From positions 4,804,001 to 4,868,000 of the forward strand of contig NZ_SSBQ01000002.1 of assembly GCF_004795255.1 (NCBI RefSeq): a stretch of 64,000 nt of DNA. The letters are read 5' to 3'. The position numbers were made by a program, and so were the translations under genes. Origin of the DNA: Streptomyces sp. RKND-216 (GTDB taxonomy: Bacteria > Actinomycetota > Actinomycetes > Streptomycetales > Streptomycetaceae). The stretch's first letter is position 1. Each line of letters starts with the position of its first letter. Of this stretch, positions 36,528 to 44,709 are shown in pieces. The notes beneath the pieces were generated by a model. That model did no database searches and was not told the origin of the DNA. It saw only the letters and a list, made by a program, of their open reading frames with translations.

Positions 36528-37010
36528 TCAGGCGTCCGCCGGCTGCTCGATCTGCTGGGCGAGGTACAGCGGTTCACCGAGCTTCTCGATCAGCTCCAGC
36601 TGCGTGTCGAGGTAGTCGATGTGGTGCTCCTCGTCGGCAAGGATGTCCTCGAAGATGTTCGCCGAGGTGATGTCGTTCTTGGCGCGCATCACCTCGATCC
36701 CGCGCCGGAGGCGGTCGATCGCCTCGACCTCGACCTGCCGGTCGGCCTGGAACATCTCGGTGACCGTCTGGCCCACCCGCACGTGGAAGAGGCGCTGGTA
36801 GTTGGGCAGCCCCTCCAGCAGCAGGATGCGGTCGGTCAGCCGCTCGGCGTGCCGCATCTCGTCGAAGGACTCGGAGCGGGTGTACTTCGCGAGCTTGGTC
36901 CACCCGAAGTTGTCCTGCATCTTCGCGTGCAGGAAGTACTGGTTGATCGCCGTGAGCTCGGCGGTCAGCTGCTCGTTCAGGAACTCGATGACCTCGGGGT
37001 CTCCCTGCAT
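36528..37010 (-). CDS. bfr: Bacterioferritin
   Basis: A 160-residue haem-binding ferritin. The ferroxidase ligands are all present at canonical positions: Glu18, Glu51, His54, Glu94, Glu127 and His130. The haem axial ligand Met52 is present in DEMRHAERL. Twenty-four subunits form an iron-storing shell; Bfd is the expected reductant and is encoded 1 kb upstream on the other strand. A perfect GTAAGC-ACAG-GCTTAC palindrome lies about 75 bases before the ATG. The ATG at 37010 gives the usual family N-terminus. Confidence 0.95.
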   Translation of the reverse strand: MQGDPEVIEFLNEQLTAELTAINQYFLHAKMQDNFGWTKLAKYTRSESFDEMRHAERLTDRILLLEGLPNYQRLFHVRVGQTVTEMFQADRQVEVEAIDRLRRGIEVMRAKNDITSANIFEDILADEEHHIDYLDTQLELIEKLGEPLYLAQQIEQPADA

Positions 37011-37083
37011 CGCCGCGGGCTCCTTCCAGGGATGAACGGCTGGTTGCCTGCGCATACTCGCACCCTTGCGGCACGCACTTCCA

Positions 37084-37099
37084 GTAAGCACAGGCTTAC
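37084..37099. promoter_or_regulatory. Palindromic candidate operator between bfr and the molybdopterin protein gene
   Basis: GTAAGC at 37084-37089 and GCTTAC at 37094-37099 form a perfect 6-4-6 inverted repeat in the divergent region. It is similar in spacing to iron boxes but does not match the DmdR consensus well. Confidence 0.4.
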
Positions 37100-37181
37100 C
37101 GAAATGCCTGGTGGGCGTACTGCGCCGGGCACGGCGGGGCCCTCGTCGGTTCGGTCGCGCGGGGTCTGACACCATGGGGAC

Positions 37182-37805
37182 ATGGGTCAGCCGGAGAGCC
37201 ACGGAGGGGAGCACCCACCGCTCCCGCCCGGGCAGCGACTCCAGCGCGGCTGGCCGGTCACCCACTACGGGCCGGTGCCGAAGTTCCGTCCGGAGCGTTG
37301 GGAGTTCCGCGTCTTCGGTGCCACCGCGGACGGCCGCAAGCACTGCTGGTCCCACGAGGAGTTCACGGCCCTCCGGTACGAGACGGTGACCGCCGACCTG
37401 CACTGCGTCACCAAGTTCAGCATGGTCGGCGCCGAGTGGGGCGGCGTACTCGCCCGGACCCTGCTGGCCCTCGCGCCGCCCGCCCCCGAGGCGGGCCACG
37501 TCATGGTGTGGGCCGAGTACGGCTTCAGCTCCAACCTGCGGCTCGCCGACTTCACCGCCGACCACACCGTCTTCGCCACCCACCGCGGCGGCGAACTCCT
37601 CACCGCGGAGCACGGCTTCCCCGTCCGCCTGATCGTTCCGCACCTGTACGCGTGGAAGGGCCCCAAGTGGGTCCGCGGCATCGAGTACATGACCGAAGAC
37701 CGCCGCGGCTTCTGGGAGGAGCGCGGCTACCACAACGTCGGAGACCCGTGGCGGGAACAGCGCTACAGCTACCAGGAGGACCCCGGCGACGGCCCCGAGC
37801 CGTGA
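37182..37805 (+). CDS. Sulfite oxidase-like molybdopterin-binding protein
   Basis: A 207-residue protein of the oxidoreductase molybdopterin-binding family. The Moco-ligating Cys lies in DLHCVTKFSMVGAEWGGV, followed by the VWAEYGFSSNLRLAD segment and PVRLIVPHLYAWKG, which hold conserved basic pterin contacts. There is no dimerisation domain, haem domain or signal peptide. Close relatives are called sulfite oxidase-like. The natural substrate is unknown. It is divergent from bfr. Confidence 0.87.
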   Translation: MGQPESHGGEHPPLPPGQRLQRGWPVTHYGPVPKFRPERWEFRVFGATADGRKHCWSHEEFTALRYETVTADLHCVTKFSMVGAEWGGVLARTLLALAPPAPEAGHVMVWAEYGFSSNLRLADFTADHTVFATHRGGELLTAEHGFPVRLIVPHLYAWKGPKWVRGIEYMTEDRRGFWEERGYHNVGDPWREQRYSYQEDPGDGPEP

Positions 37806-37873
37806 CCGCCCGGTGGTCCTATCCTCGAAGAAGCGAGTCTTCTCCCGCAGTCCCCTCCCCGGAGCGCAGACTC

Positions 37874-38851
37874 ATGGCTTCGACGCGCGCCCCCGCCGCA
37901 CCCGCCGGCGTCGACCGCTACGCCGTCCTGCACGGACTCCGCTTCCACTACCGGGAGTGGGGGGAGCACGATGCCCCCGCCGTCCTGGTGCTCCACGGTC
38001 TGCTCGGCCACTGTCGTGAGTGGGACACCCTGGACGCTGGCCTCGCCCGGCGCTTCCGCGTCCTCGCTCCGGATCAGCGCGGCCACGGCGAGTCCGACCG
38101 GACCGCCGCGTACAACGCCGCCGCCCTGGCCGCCGACGTGACGGACCTGGCCCGGCGGCTGGACCTTCCGCGTCTGCATCTGGTCGGCCATTCGATGGGC
38201 GGCCTGGCGGCGCTGCTGACCGCCGCCGACGACCACGACCTGGTCGAACGGCTCGTCCTGCTCGACGTCGGTCCGGACTCCCTCACCACCCCCTGGGCCC
38301 GCGAGGCGCTGCCGACGATGCTCCGGGGGCTGCGCGACGTCACGTACGGCGACCCGGACGAAGCGGTACGGGACTGGCTCGACGGCGACCCGCTGGCGCG
38401 CGAGGCCCTGGTCCGGCACGTCGTCGCGCACAACCTGATCCGCCGCGCCGACGGTCGCCTGGCCTGGCGGTTCGACGCGGACGGCCTCACCGGCTTCGTC
38501 GCCGGCGCCGCCGGCGAGGACGACCTGTGGCAGGCCGTCGACCGCGTCGCGGCGCCGACCCTGCTGGTCCGCGGCCGGCACAGCGAACTCCTCTCGCAGG
38601 CCACTGCCGCACGCATGGTGGACCGTCTCGCGGATGCGGCGTTCGCCGAGATTCCCGACGCCGCACACGACCTCGCGGTACAGAACCCGGAGGCCGTCAC
38701 CACCGCTGTCCTCTCCTTCCTGAGCCGCTGCCCGCGCGGCGGTACCGGCGGACCGCATCAGCCCCGGGCGGTGCGCAGGGCCTGGACGCTGGGGCCCAGC
38801 TCCGGGTCGCCGGTGAAGGTGTTCAGGGCCGACGACAGTACCTCGGCGTAG
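37874..38851 (+). CDS. Alpha/beta-fold hydrolase
   Basis: A 325-residue hydrolase. HGLLGHCREWD holds the oxyanion residue, GHSMGG the nucleophile near residue 103, and the acid and base are expected in the C-terminal RGRHSELL and AAHDLAVQNPEA segments. The last 30 residues are basic and read antisense to the end of the MarR gene; the overlap is 94 bases, and a shorter original end near 38755 is likely. No specific substrate can be assigned. Family: serine hydrolase of the 2-hydroxy-6-oxo or haloperoxidase type. Confidence 0.83.
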   Translation: MASTRAPAAPAGVDRYAVLHGLRFHYREWGEHDAPAVLVLHGLLGHCREWDTLDAGLARRFRVLAPDQRGHGESDRTAAYNAAALAADVTDLARRLDLPRLHLVGHSMGGLAALLTAADDHDLVERLVLLDVGPDSLTTPWAREALPTMLRGLRDVTYGDPDEAVRDWLDGDPLAREALVRHVVAHNLIRRADGRLAWRFDADGLTGFVAGAAGEDDLWQAVDRVAAPTLLVRGRHSELLSQATAARMVDRLADAAFAEIPDAAHDLAVQNPEAVTTAVLSFLSRCPRGGTGGPHQPRAVRRAWTLGPSSGSPVKVFRADDSTSA

Positions 38852-39207
38852 GTGGCGCGTGCGGCCTCGTAGCGCCGGCGTCCCTCGTCCGTGATCACCG
38901 CGTAGACGCCGCGCTTGTCGGACGGGCACAGGTCCTTGTACGCGAAACCGGCCGCCTCCAGCCTGCTCACCAGGCGTGTCACCGACGACTGGCCCAGCCC
39001 CACCCGGTCGGCGAGGACCTGCATACGCAGCTCGCTGGTACCGGAGTGGTACAGGTGCTCCAGGGAGCGGTATTCCGACAGGCCGAGTCCCTGCCTGCGC
39101 TGCAGCGCCGCGGCCAGCTCCCGCTCGACGCGCGCGTGCAGGGTGAGTACCCGGTTCCAGACGTCCTGGTCGGAGGTGCCCAGGCGTGCGGCGGGTGAGG
39201 TGGTCAT
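38758..39207 (-). CDS. MarR-family transcriptional regulator
   Basis: A 149-residue winged-helix protein. The recognition helix reads LADRVGLGQSSVTRLVSRLEA, followed by the wing with CPSDKRGVYAVITDEG. It is divergent from two small multidrug resistance genes and probably represses them in response to a cationic drug or guanidine-like ligand. A TAGTAT box lies six bases upstream of the ATG, so its message is probably leaderless. Its 3' end overlaps the converging hydrolase gene. Confidence 0.9.
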   Translation of the reverse strand: MTTSPAARLGTSDQDVWNRVLTLHARVERELAAALQRRQGLGLSEYRSLEHLYHSGTSELRMQVLADRVGLGQSSVTRLVSRLEAAGFAYKDLCPSDKRGVYAVITDEGRRRYEAARATYAEVLSSALNTFTGDPELGPSVQALRTARG

Positions 39208-39213
39208 GAGCGC

Positions 39214-39219
39214 ATACTA
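39214..39219 (-). promoter_or_regulatory. Likely leaderless -10 box of the MarR gene
   Basis: TAGTAT on the minus strand, six bases before the ATG at 39207. Confidence 0.45.
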
Positions 39220-39295
39220 CATGAGCATGCAAGCTTCAACCGGGTCCTTCCTGGGCTTTCCCTTGGTGCTCGGGTGCGCCAGGAGACGGTACCTA

Positions 39296-39320
39296 GTTGC
39301 ACGTACAAGCAACGTGTTGC
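39296..39320. promoter_or_regulatory. Candidate MarR operator with three half-sites
   Basis: GTTGC (39296-39300), GCAAC (39309-39313) and GTTGC (39316-39320) alternate in orientation. The last two make a palindrome GCAAC-GT-GTTGC. The block lies between the MarR gene and the first SMR gene, about 60 bases before its start. Confidence 0.5.
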
Positions 39321-39381
39321 AGGATCTCCGTGTCGGCGCCACTCCGCAGCGCCGCGCTTCGCGCTGTCGAAAGGACCTGCC

Positions 39382-39702
39382 ATGCATTGGCTCCACCTCG
39401 CCGTCGCCGTCGTGTTCGAGATCGCCGTCGCCATGGCGGCGGGCAAGGCCGAGGGCTTCCGGAACCGTCCCTGGACCGCCGCCACCCTGGTCAGCGGCGC
39501 CTTCGCCACGTTCTTCCTCAGCAAGGCGCTGCTGACCTTCGACGTCGGGGTCGGCTATGCGCTGTGGACCTCCGTCGCCGGTGTCGGCATCACGCTTCTC
39601 GGGGTCCTGGTGTTCGGTCAGCGTCTGAACTGGCGCAAGGCGCTGGGTATCGCCGTGATCATCGCCGGCGTCGTCGGTCTCCAGCTCAGCGGTGCCGCCT
39701 GA
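39382..39702 (+). CDS. Small multidrug resistance (SMR) exporter subunit 1
   Basis: A 106-residue four-helix protein. The essential Glu lies in VFEIAVAMA near residue 13, and the SMR motifs GYALWTSVAGVGITLLG and IIAGVVGLQL follow. SMR proteins export cationic compounds or guanidinium by proton exchange. The second gene begins 48 bases later with AGGAAAGGA, and the two probably form a heterodimer like the YkkC/YkkD type. Expression is presumably under the divergent MarR regulator. Confidence 0.9.
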   Translation: MHWLHLAVAVVFEIAVAMAAGKAEGFRNRPWTAATLVSGAFATFFLSKALLTFDVGVGYALWTSVAGVGITLLGVLVFGQRLNWRKALGIAVIIAGVVGLQLSGAA

Positions 39703-39749
39703 CCCCTCGCGTCCGACTCACCCCGCCCTCCAGGAAAGGAACCGCTCAC

Positions 39750-40151
39750 ATGCACACCTCCGCACGCACCGCCGCACGCTCCTGGCTCATGCTCCTGCTT
39801 GCCGGCGTCTTCGAAGTCGGGTACGCCCTCGCCGTCGGCGGAAGCCGCGGCTTCACCCGCGTGTCGTGGTCGCTGGTCGCCGCGGTCTTCTTCCTGTTGA
39901 CGCTCTGGGCGCTCAGTGCTGCCCTGCGCACCATCGACGTCGGCATCGGCTACGCGGTCTGGGCCGGCATCGGGGCGCTCGGTGCCGCCCTGTTGGGGCC
40001 GGTCTTCTTCGACGAGACCCTCACCGCGGCCCAGGCCGGGTGGCTGGGCGTCATCATCGCCGGAGTCGTCTGGCTCAAGCTCGCCGACCGGCCCAATGCG
40101 CGGCAGGAGGCCGGTGCCGCGCCCCGGGAGGTCCGGGGTGCGGCAGCCTGA
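39750..40151 (+). CDS. Small multidrug resistance (SMR) exporter subunit 2
   Basis: A 133-residue paired SMR protein. The essential Glu is in GVFEVGYALAVGG near residue 22, the signature is GYAVWAGIGALGAALLG, and the last helix is GVIIAGVVWLKL. The W-x-G-x-G motif resembles SugE/Gdx guanidinium exporters more than EmrE. It has an extra basic C-terminal tail of 20 residues. It follows SMR subunit 1 in the same operon. Confidence 0.9.
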   Translation: MHTSARTAARSWLMLLLAGVFEVGYALAVGGSRGFTRVSWSLVAAVFFLLTLWALSAALRTIDVGIGYAVWAGIGALGAALLGPVFFDETLTAAQAGWLGVIIAGVVWLKLADRPNARQEAGAAPREVRGAAA

Positions 40152-40221
40152 CCGGTGGCGCAGCCGCCCGGTGCTGCGGTGCCGGGGCGGCCGAGCCGCA
40201 TGGGGAGGAGTCCGCCCCGGC

Positions 40222-40671
40222 TCAGTGGTGGGCGTGTGCGACCGCGTGGCCCCTGCCGCGCGCGATGAGGGCGCGGTTGACCGGGGTCGTGACAAGGAAG
40301 GCGACGGCGAAGGCGAAGGCGAGCGTGCCCCAGAAGAGCCCCGAGGCCAGGTGGGCGTCCATCGCGCCGGGGACGAGCAGGATGACGCCGTTGTCCACCA
40401 GTTCCATGACGGTGATGGACACGGTGTCGGCGGCCAGGGCGACTTTCACCGCGCCCCGGAGGGGGAGACCGGCGCGGAGCACGGCGACCATGGTGAAGCC
40501 GTAGCCGAAGAAGAACGCCAGGGTGATGGCCAGGATCATGGTCGGGACGTCGTGCCAGGCCAGCGCGGTGCCGATGACCAGGCCCAGGACCTCGCCGACG
40601 GCGCAGCCGGTGAGGCAGTGCAGGGTCGCGCGGGCGGCCGTGCGCCAGGACCTGTCGTGGTGGTGCGGCAT
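40222..40671 (-). CDS. DUF4396 membrane protein
   Basis: A 149-residue integral membrane protein with four helices, His-rich ends (MPHHHD at the start, HAVAHAHH at the end) and HCLTGCAVGEVLG, the DUF4396 signature. The His tails and Cys in the membrane suggest metal contact. The ATG at 40671 has GAGGAGG. A CsoR-type palindrome lies 48-64 bases upstream. DUF4396 has no confirmed function; copper or persulfide-related duties are inferred from the operator. Confidence 0.85.
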   Translation of the reverse strand: MPHHHDRSWRTAARATLHCLTGCAVGEVLGLVIGTALAWHDVPTMILAITLAFFFGYGFTMVAVLRAGLPLRGAVKVALAADTVSITVMELVDNGVILLVPGAMDAHLASGLFWGTLAFAFAVAFLVTTPVNRALIARGRGHAVAHAHH

Positions 40672-40718
40672 CGGGGCGCCTCCTCGGGGGGAACGGGGCG
40701 TTCACCACGAGGAACGCT

Positions 40719-40735
40719 ATACCCCTATGGGGTAT
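40719..40735. promoter_or_regulatory. CsoR/CstR-type operator upstream of DUF4396 gene
   Basis: ATACCCC-TAT-GGGGTAT is a perfect 7-3-7 palindrome of the pattern read by CsoR-family repressors (copper, nickel or persulfide). It overlaps the last codons of the nfo gene and sits just before the DUF4396 start. No csoR gene is in the window. Confidence 0.65.
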
Positions 40736-41594
40736 TCCGCAGATCTTTGAGGCGGGCGATGTCCGCAGCGTGCCCCGCCTCGCCGCCCGGCGTCTCGATC
40801 ACCAGGGGGACCCCCTCAGTGGCGGGGTGGTCCATCAGGTCGGCGAAGGGCTCCGCGCCGATGTGGCCGGCGCCGATGTTCTCGTGCCGGTCCTTCGCCG
40901 CGCCGCAGACGTCCTTGGAGTCGTTGGCGTGGATCAGCCGGAGGCGGCCCGGACCGACGGCGCCGACCAGGTCGTCCAGCGCCTGCTTCGCTCCGCCGGG
41001 GGCTGCCAGGTCGTTACCGGCGGCGAAGGCGTGGCAGGTGTCCAGGCAGACGCCGAGCTTCGGGTGCCGGTCCAACGCCTCGAAGTACGGGCCCAGTTCG
41101 CCGACCAGGGAGCAGAGCGAGGAGCCCTGTCCCGCCGTGGGTTCCAGCAGCAGCTGCGGGTCGTCGTGCGTCAGCTCGTCCAGCAGAGGAAGCATCAACT
41201 CCCGTGCCTGGGCGAGCGCGACGGCGCGTTCGCGGCCGCCGGTCGCGGAGCCGGTGTGCACCACGACGCCCTCGGCGCCGATCGCACGCCCCCGGCGCAG
41301 CGAGTGCCGGAGCGAGACCACCGAGCGAGCCGCCGTCGCCTCCGTGTGCGAACCGAAATTGATCAGATACGGCGCATGCACGAAAGCGGGAATTCCCCGT
41401 GCGGCGCAGCAGGTTCGGAATTCCTCGTCCTGTGCCGGGTTCCCCGGTGGTGTCGCCCACCCGCGCGGGTTGGCGACGAACACCTGGACGGCTTCGGCGC
41501 AGATCTTCTCGGAATAGGAAAGGCCATTGGCGGCCAGTCCGCCTGCTACGGGGACGTGGCCGCCAATGGGATTGCGTCGTTCGGGGGTCGTCAC
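40725..41594 (-). CDS. nfo: Deoxyribonuclease IV (AP endonuclease)
   Basis: A 289-residue EndoIV-type TIM barrel. Conserved pieces include GGHVPVAGGLA at the N-terminus, FVHAPYLINFGS with a zinc His, GAEGVVVHTGS, LLLEPTAGQG, GVCLDTCHAFAAG, HANDSKDVCGA, DRHENIGAGHIG and VIETPGGE. These supply the zinc ligands (His, Glu, Asp). It cuts DNA 5' to abasic sites. GTG start at 41594 with a GATACT box seven bases upstream, again leaderless-like. The 3' end carries the CsoR-type operator of the next gene. Confidence 0.92.
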   Translation of the reverse strand: MTTPERRNPIGGHVPVAGGLAANGLSYSEKICAEAVQVFVANPRGWATPPGNPAQDEEFRTCCAARGIPAFVHAPYLINFGSHTEATAARSVVSLRHSLRRGRAIGAEGVVVHTGSATGGRERAVALAQARELMLPLLDELTHDDPQLLLEPTAGQGSSLCSLVGELGPYFEALDRHPKLGVCLDTCHAFAAGNDLAAPGGAKQALDDLVGAVGPGRLRLIHANDSKDVCGAAKDRHENIGAGHIGAEPFADLMDHPATEGVPLVIETPGGEAGHAADIARLKDLRNTP

Positions 41595-41638
41595 GCCGTC
41601 CAGTATCGCGGGGCGTGCGGCCGGGGCGTCGGCAGGGC

Positions 41639-42412
41639 TCAGTAGGCCGAGTCGACGTTGTCGATGGTGCCGTAGCGGTCGGCCGCGTAGTTGCAGGCGG
41701 CGACGATGTTGGCGACCGGGTCGTACTGGTCGTGGGGCGTGCCCTGGACGTGGTAGGCGTCGAAGGTGGGCTTGATGACCTGCAGCAGACCCTTGGAGGG
41801 CACACCGTTCTGGGCGTTGATGTCCCAGTTGTTGATGGCGCGCGGATCGCCGCTGGACTCCCGCATGATGTTGCGGTGGATGCCCTCGTAGCTGCCGGGG
41901 ATGCCGTGCTTGGCCATGATGGACCTGGCCTCACGGATCCAGCCGTCCAGGTTGTTCGGGTAGCTCGGGGCGGTGGCCTTCTCGGCCTGGCCGCGCTTGT
42001 GGCTGCGGCTGGCCTCCTGCTTGGCCTCCCGCTTCTTCGCGGCCGCGGCGGCCGCCTTCTCCTTCTTGGCCTCGGCGGCCTTCTTGTCCGCGGCGATCTG
42101 CTTCTCGACGGAGTCGAGCTGCTGGGCTATGCCGTTGCGCTGCTTGTCGGCGTGCTCGACCGGGCCGGAGAAGGCGACGGGGGCGGAGGAGACCTTGGCG
42201 GCGGAGCTCTGGGACTCGTCGCCCGCGTCGGCGGAGCCGGGGACCAGGGTCAGCGCCATGGCGGCGGCGCCGGCCGTGGCGATACCGGCCACGGAGTACT
42301 GCTTCGTACGGGCGGAGGAGCGGAGGCTCTGCAGGTCGACCTTCTTGAGCGTCTGAAGGGACTGCTTCGTCCTGGCGGTCAGGGCGGAGATCGGAAGGTT
42401 GATGCGAGGCAT
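41639..42412 (-). CDS. Secreted transglycosylase-SLT family protein
   Basis: A 257-residue secreted protein. The N-terminus has a basic stretch, then the hydrophobic segment VAGIATAGAAAMALTLVPGSADA as signal peptide. An Ala/Lys/Glu-rich coiled coil follows (residues 80-155). The final 100 residues resemble a lysozyme-like SLT domain: IMRESSGDPRAINNWDINAQNG and SKGLLQVIKPTFDAYH, with catalytic Glu in the first element. It should cut glycan strands at the cell wall. ATG 42412 after AAAGG; an in-frame TTG at 42451 is less likely. The kinase gene lies upstream. Confidence 0.85.
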   Translation of the reverse strand: MPRINLPISALTARTKQSLQTLKKVDLQSLRSSARTKQYSVAGIATAGAAAMALTLVPGSADAGDESQSSAAKVSSAPVAFSGPVEHADKQRNGIAQQLDSVEKQIAADKKAAEAKKEKAAAAAAKKREAKQEASRSHKRGQAEKATAPSYPNNLDGWIREARSIMAKHGIPGSYEGIHRNIMRESSGDPRAINNWDINAQNGVPSKGLLQVIKPTFDAYHVQGTPHDQYDPVANIVAACNYAADRYGTIDNVDSAY

Positions 42413-42782
42413 GGTGCGTGCGGGCCTTTCGAATTGCGTGACGGTCGCCAAGCCGGTGGCGGCGCGCCGCGTTCTGTCTCACGGCGCCATGCGACGCTGG
42501 CAATTCTTAGAGGCTCAGAATTCGCGAATCAAAAGTGTGACGTACTATCCCGTTTCGTGAAACTAACGGCACTCACCTGGTCATAACGGACATGCGGGCC
42601 GTTCGGGGCGCCGCTCGTGCCACTAAGCGGCTTCGTACGTGACGTGGGTCCTATGTGCGGCCTCACAGTGGGGGGCTTCCGGGTGCACGCCGGGTCCCCC
42701 GCCCGCGACCCGCGGTCACCGGACATCCCGCACGGGTCGGGACGGGGAGCGGCGGGGGCGGCCGGGGCCGGGTGGCGGAGGC
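42413..42782. promoter_or_regulatory. 370-base promoter region of the SLT gene with palindromes
   Basis: No gene. AT-rich motifs stand out against the GC-rich surroundings: AATTCT/AGAATT inverted repeat at 42502-42522, the palindrome ATTCGCGAAT at 42520-42529, and GTTTC-GT-GAAAC at 42552-42563. I see no clear ydaO leader. Regulation at transcription is likely; the readers are unknown. Confidence 0.4.
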
Positions 42783-44702
42783 TCAGCGCACCCAGAGAGT
42801 GATCCCGGAGCCGCGCGGGGCCTGCTGCCCGGGGTCCGGGTTCTGGTTGAAGACGGTGTCGCCGAGGAAGATGCGCCGGATCCGCACCTCGAACCCGGCG
42901 CCCTCCAGCGTGGAGCGTGCCTCGTCCGCGCTCATGCCCTCCACGTCCGGGACCGCCACCAGGTCCGGGCCCTTGGAGACGGTCAGGGTGACCGTCTCGC
43001 CCTCGCCCCGGACGGCGCCGGGCTCCGGCGACTGGACGGCGATGGTCCCCTTCTCCTCCTCGGAGAAGACCCGCTCCGGGGTGATCCGCACGTCCAGCCC
43101 CGCTTCGCGCAGCGTCTCCCGCGCCGAGGCCACGTCCTCGCCGGCGACGTCCGGCACCTCGATCTCGCGGCCCTTGGAGACGGTGAGCCGCACGGCGGAG
43201 CCCGTGCGGCTCTCGGTGCCCGAGGCCGGCTCGGTGGAGACCACCGCGCCCTGCGCCACCTCCTCGTCGAACCGGCGGGTGACCAGGCCGGGCTCCAGGC
43301 CCAGCTCCTTCAGCTCCCGCCGGGCGTCGTCGAGCGGCGTGCCGGACAGGTCCGGCACCTTCACCACCTCGGGGCCGCGCGAGACGACGACGGTGACCGC
43401 GCCGTTCCGGCGGATGCGCTCGCCCGGGGAGGGGTCGCTCTCCATCACGCGTCCCCGGTCGACGGTGAGGCTGTGGTCGCGCTCCACGCGCACCTCCAGC
43501 CCGGCGTCCCGCAGCTTCGCGCGGGCGTCGCCCTCCGTCAGGGACAGCACACTCGGGGTGCGGATGAACTGACCGGAGTTGATGTACCAGACGCCGGTGC
43601 CCAGCAGCACCGCCAGCACGGCGCCGAGGACGACCAGCAGCGGACGGCGGGGCCCGCGTGGGCGGGCGGCGCGGTGCCGGGAGCCGTCCGTCCCCTCCGG
43701 CGGATCCAGGGGAGGGGAGGGGAAGCGGGCGGTCCGTTCGACCGGCGACGGGTCCCGGCCGTCGTCCACCGGGCGCGGAAGCACGGTGGTGAGGTTCTCC
43801 GCACCCGCCTGCGTCCGGTTCCGGGCCTCCGGCGGGACGACGTCGAGCTGGGCGTCGGTCAGACCCGCCCGTACGCTCCGGACCTCGGAGAGCAGGGCGA
43901 CCGCGTCCGCCGGGCGCCGTTCCGGGGTGCGGGCGGCCGCGCGGGCCACCAGCGCGTCGAGCTCCGGGGCCAGCCCGGGAACCCGGTCCGAGGGGGCGGC
44001 CACGTCGGCCTGGAGGTGCTGATAGAGGACCTGCGCGGGCGTACCGCCGGAGTGCGGCTTGGAGCCGGTCAGCATCTCGTAGAGCACCACGCCGCACGCG
44101 TAGAGGTCGGTGCGGGTGTCGGAGACGCCGTGCTCGATCTGCTCCGGCGCCAGGTAGGAGACCGTGCCCAGGAGGGACTCGGTGTTGGTCGAGGTCTGCC
44201 CGTCCACGGCCCCGACCAGGCCGAAGTCGGCGACCTTGACCCGGCCGTCGTCCCCTATCAGAACGTTCTCCGGCTTCATGTCCCGGTGCACCAGACCGGC
44301 CCGGTGGGCGGCGCCCAGTGCGGCCAGCATCGGCTCCAGCACGTCCAGTGCCGCCCGCGGCTGCAGTGCGCCGCGTTCCCGCAGGACGTCCCGCAGGGTG
44401 CAGCCGTCGACGTACTCCATCGCCAGGTAGACGTGGCCGCCGTCGGTGCCCTGGTCGAAGACGCCCACCACGTTGTGGTGGGCGAGCCGGGCCGCGGAGC
44501 GCGCTTCGCGGATGAACCGCGCCACGAACACCTGGTCGCCCGCCAGCGCGGCGTGCATCACCTTCAATGCGCACACGCGGTCCAGTCGCATGTCCAGCGC
44601 CCGGTAGACCGTCGCCATCCCGCCCACCGCGATCCGCGCGTCCACGCGGTAACGACCGTCGAGCACATGGCCGATGAGCGGGTCCTGAAGCGTCGTGTCC
44701 AC
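42783..44702 (-). CDS. PknB/PknL-type Ser/Thr kinase with four PASTA domains
   Basis: A 639-residue membrane kinase. The N-terminal kinase domain has GGMATVYRA, CALKVMHAALA (Lys), HRDMKPENV (RD type) and DFGLVGAVDG, with SLLGTVSYLAPEQ in the activation loop. A juxtamembrane linker, one hydrophobic helix LLVVLGAVLAVLLGTGVWY near residue 380, and four PASTA units fill the outside C-terminus. PASTA kinases sense peptidoglycan fragments or lipid II and control wall growth. GTG 44702 lies seven bases after TAGACT. Mycobacterium pknL is the obvious relative in this locus, although PknL itself is described without PASTA. Confidence 0.93.
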   Translation of the reverse strand: MDTTLQDPLIGHVLDGRYRVDARIAVGGMATVYRALDMRLDRVCALKVMHAALAGDQVFVARFIREARSAARLAHHNVVGVFDQGTDGGHVYLAMEYVDGCTLRDVLRERGALQPRAALDVLEPMLAALGAAHRAGLVHRDMKPENVLIGDDGRVKVADFGLVGAVDGQTSTNTESLLGTVSYLAPEQIEHGVSDTRTDLYACGVVLYEMLTGSKPHSGGTPAQVLYQHLQADVAAPSDRVPGLAPELDALVARAAARTPERRPADAVALLSEVRSVRAGLTDAQLDVVPPEARNRTQAGAENLTTVLPRPVDDGRDPSPVERTARFPSPPLDPPEGTDGSRHRAARPRGPRRPLLVVLGAVLAVLLGTGVWYINSGQFIRTPSVLSLTEGDARAKLRDAGLEVRVERDHSLTVDRGRVMESDPSPGERIRRNGAVTVVVSRGPEVVKVPDLSGTPLDDARRELKELGLEPGLVTRRFDEEVAQGAVVSTEPASGTESRTGSAVRLTVSKGREIEVPDVAGEDVASARETLREAGLDVRITPERVFSEEEKGTIAVQSPEPGAVRGEGETVTLTVSKGPDLVAVPDVEGMSADEARSTLEGAGFEVRIRRIFLGDTVFNQNPDPGQQAPRGSGITLWVR

Positions 44703-44709
44703 CCGCCCG

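Noticed and set aside
40719..40735. The ATACCCC/GGGGTAT palindrome as a terminator of nfo.
   Set aside because: It lies inside the nfo coding end, has a three-base centre and matches the CsoR operator pattern better than a terminator.
42413..42610. A ydaO-type riboswitch before the SLT gene.
   Set aside because: None of the conserved ydaO blocks is seen; only short AT-rich palindromes.
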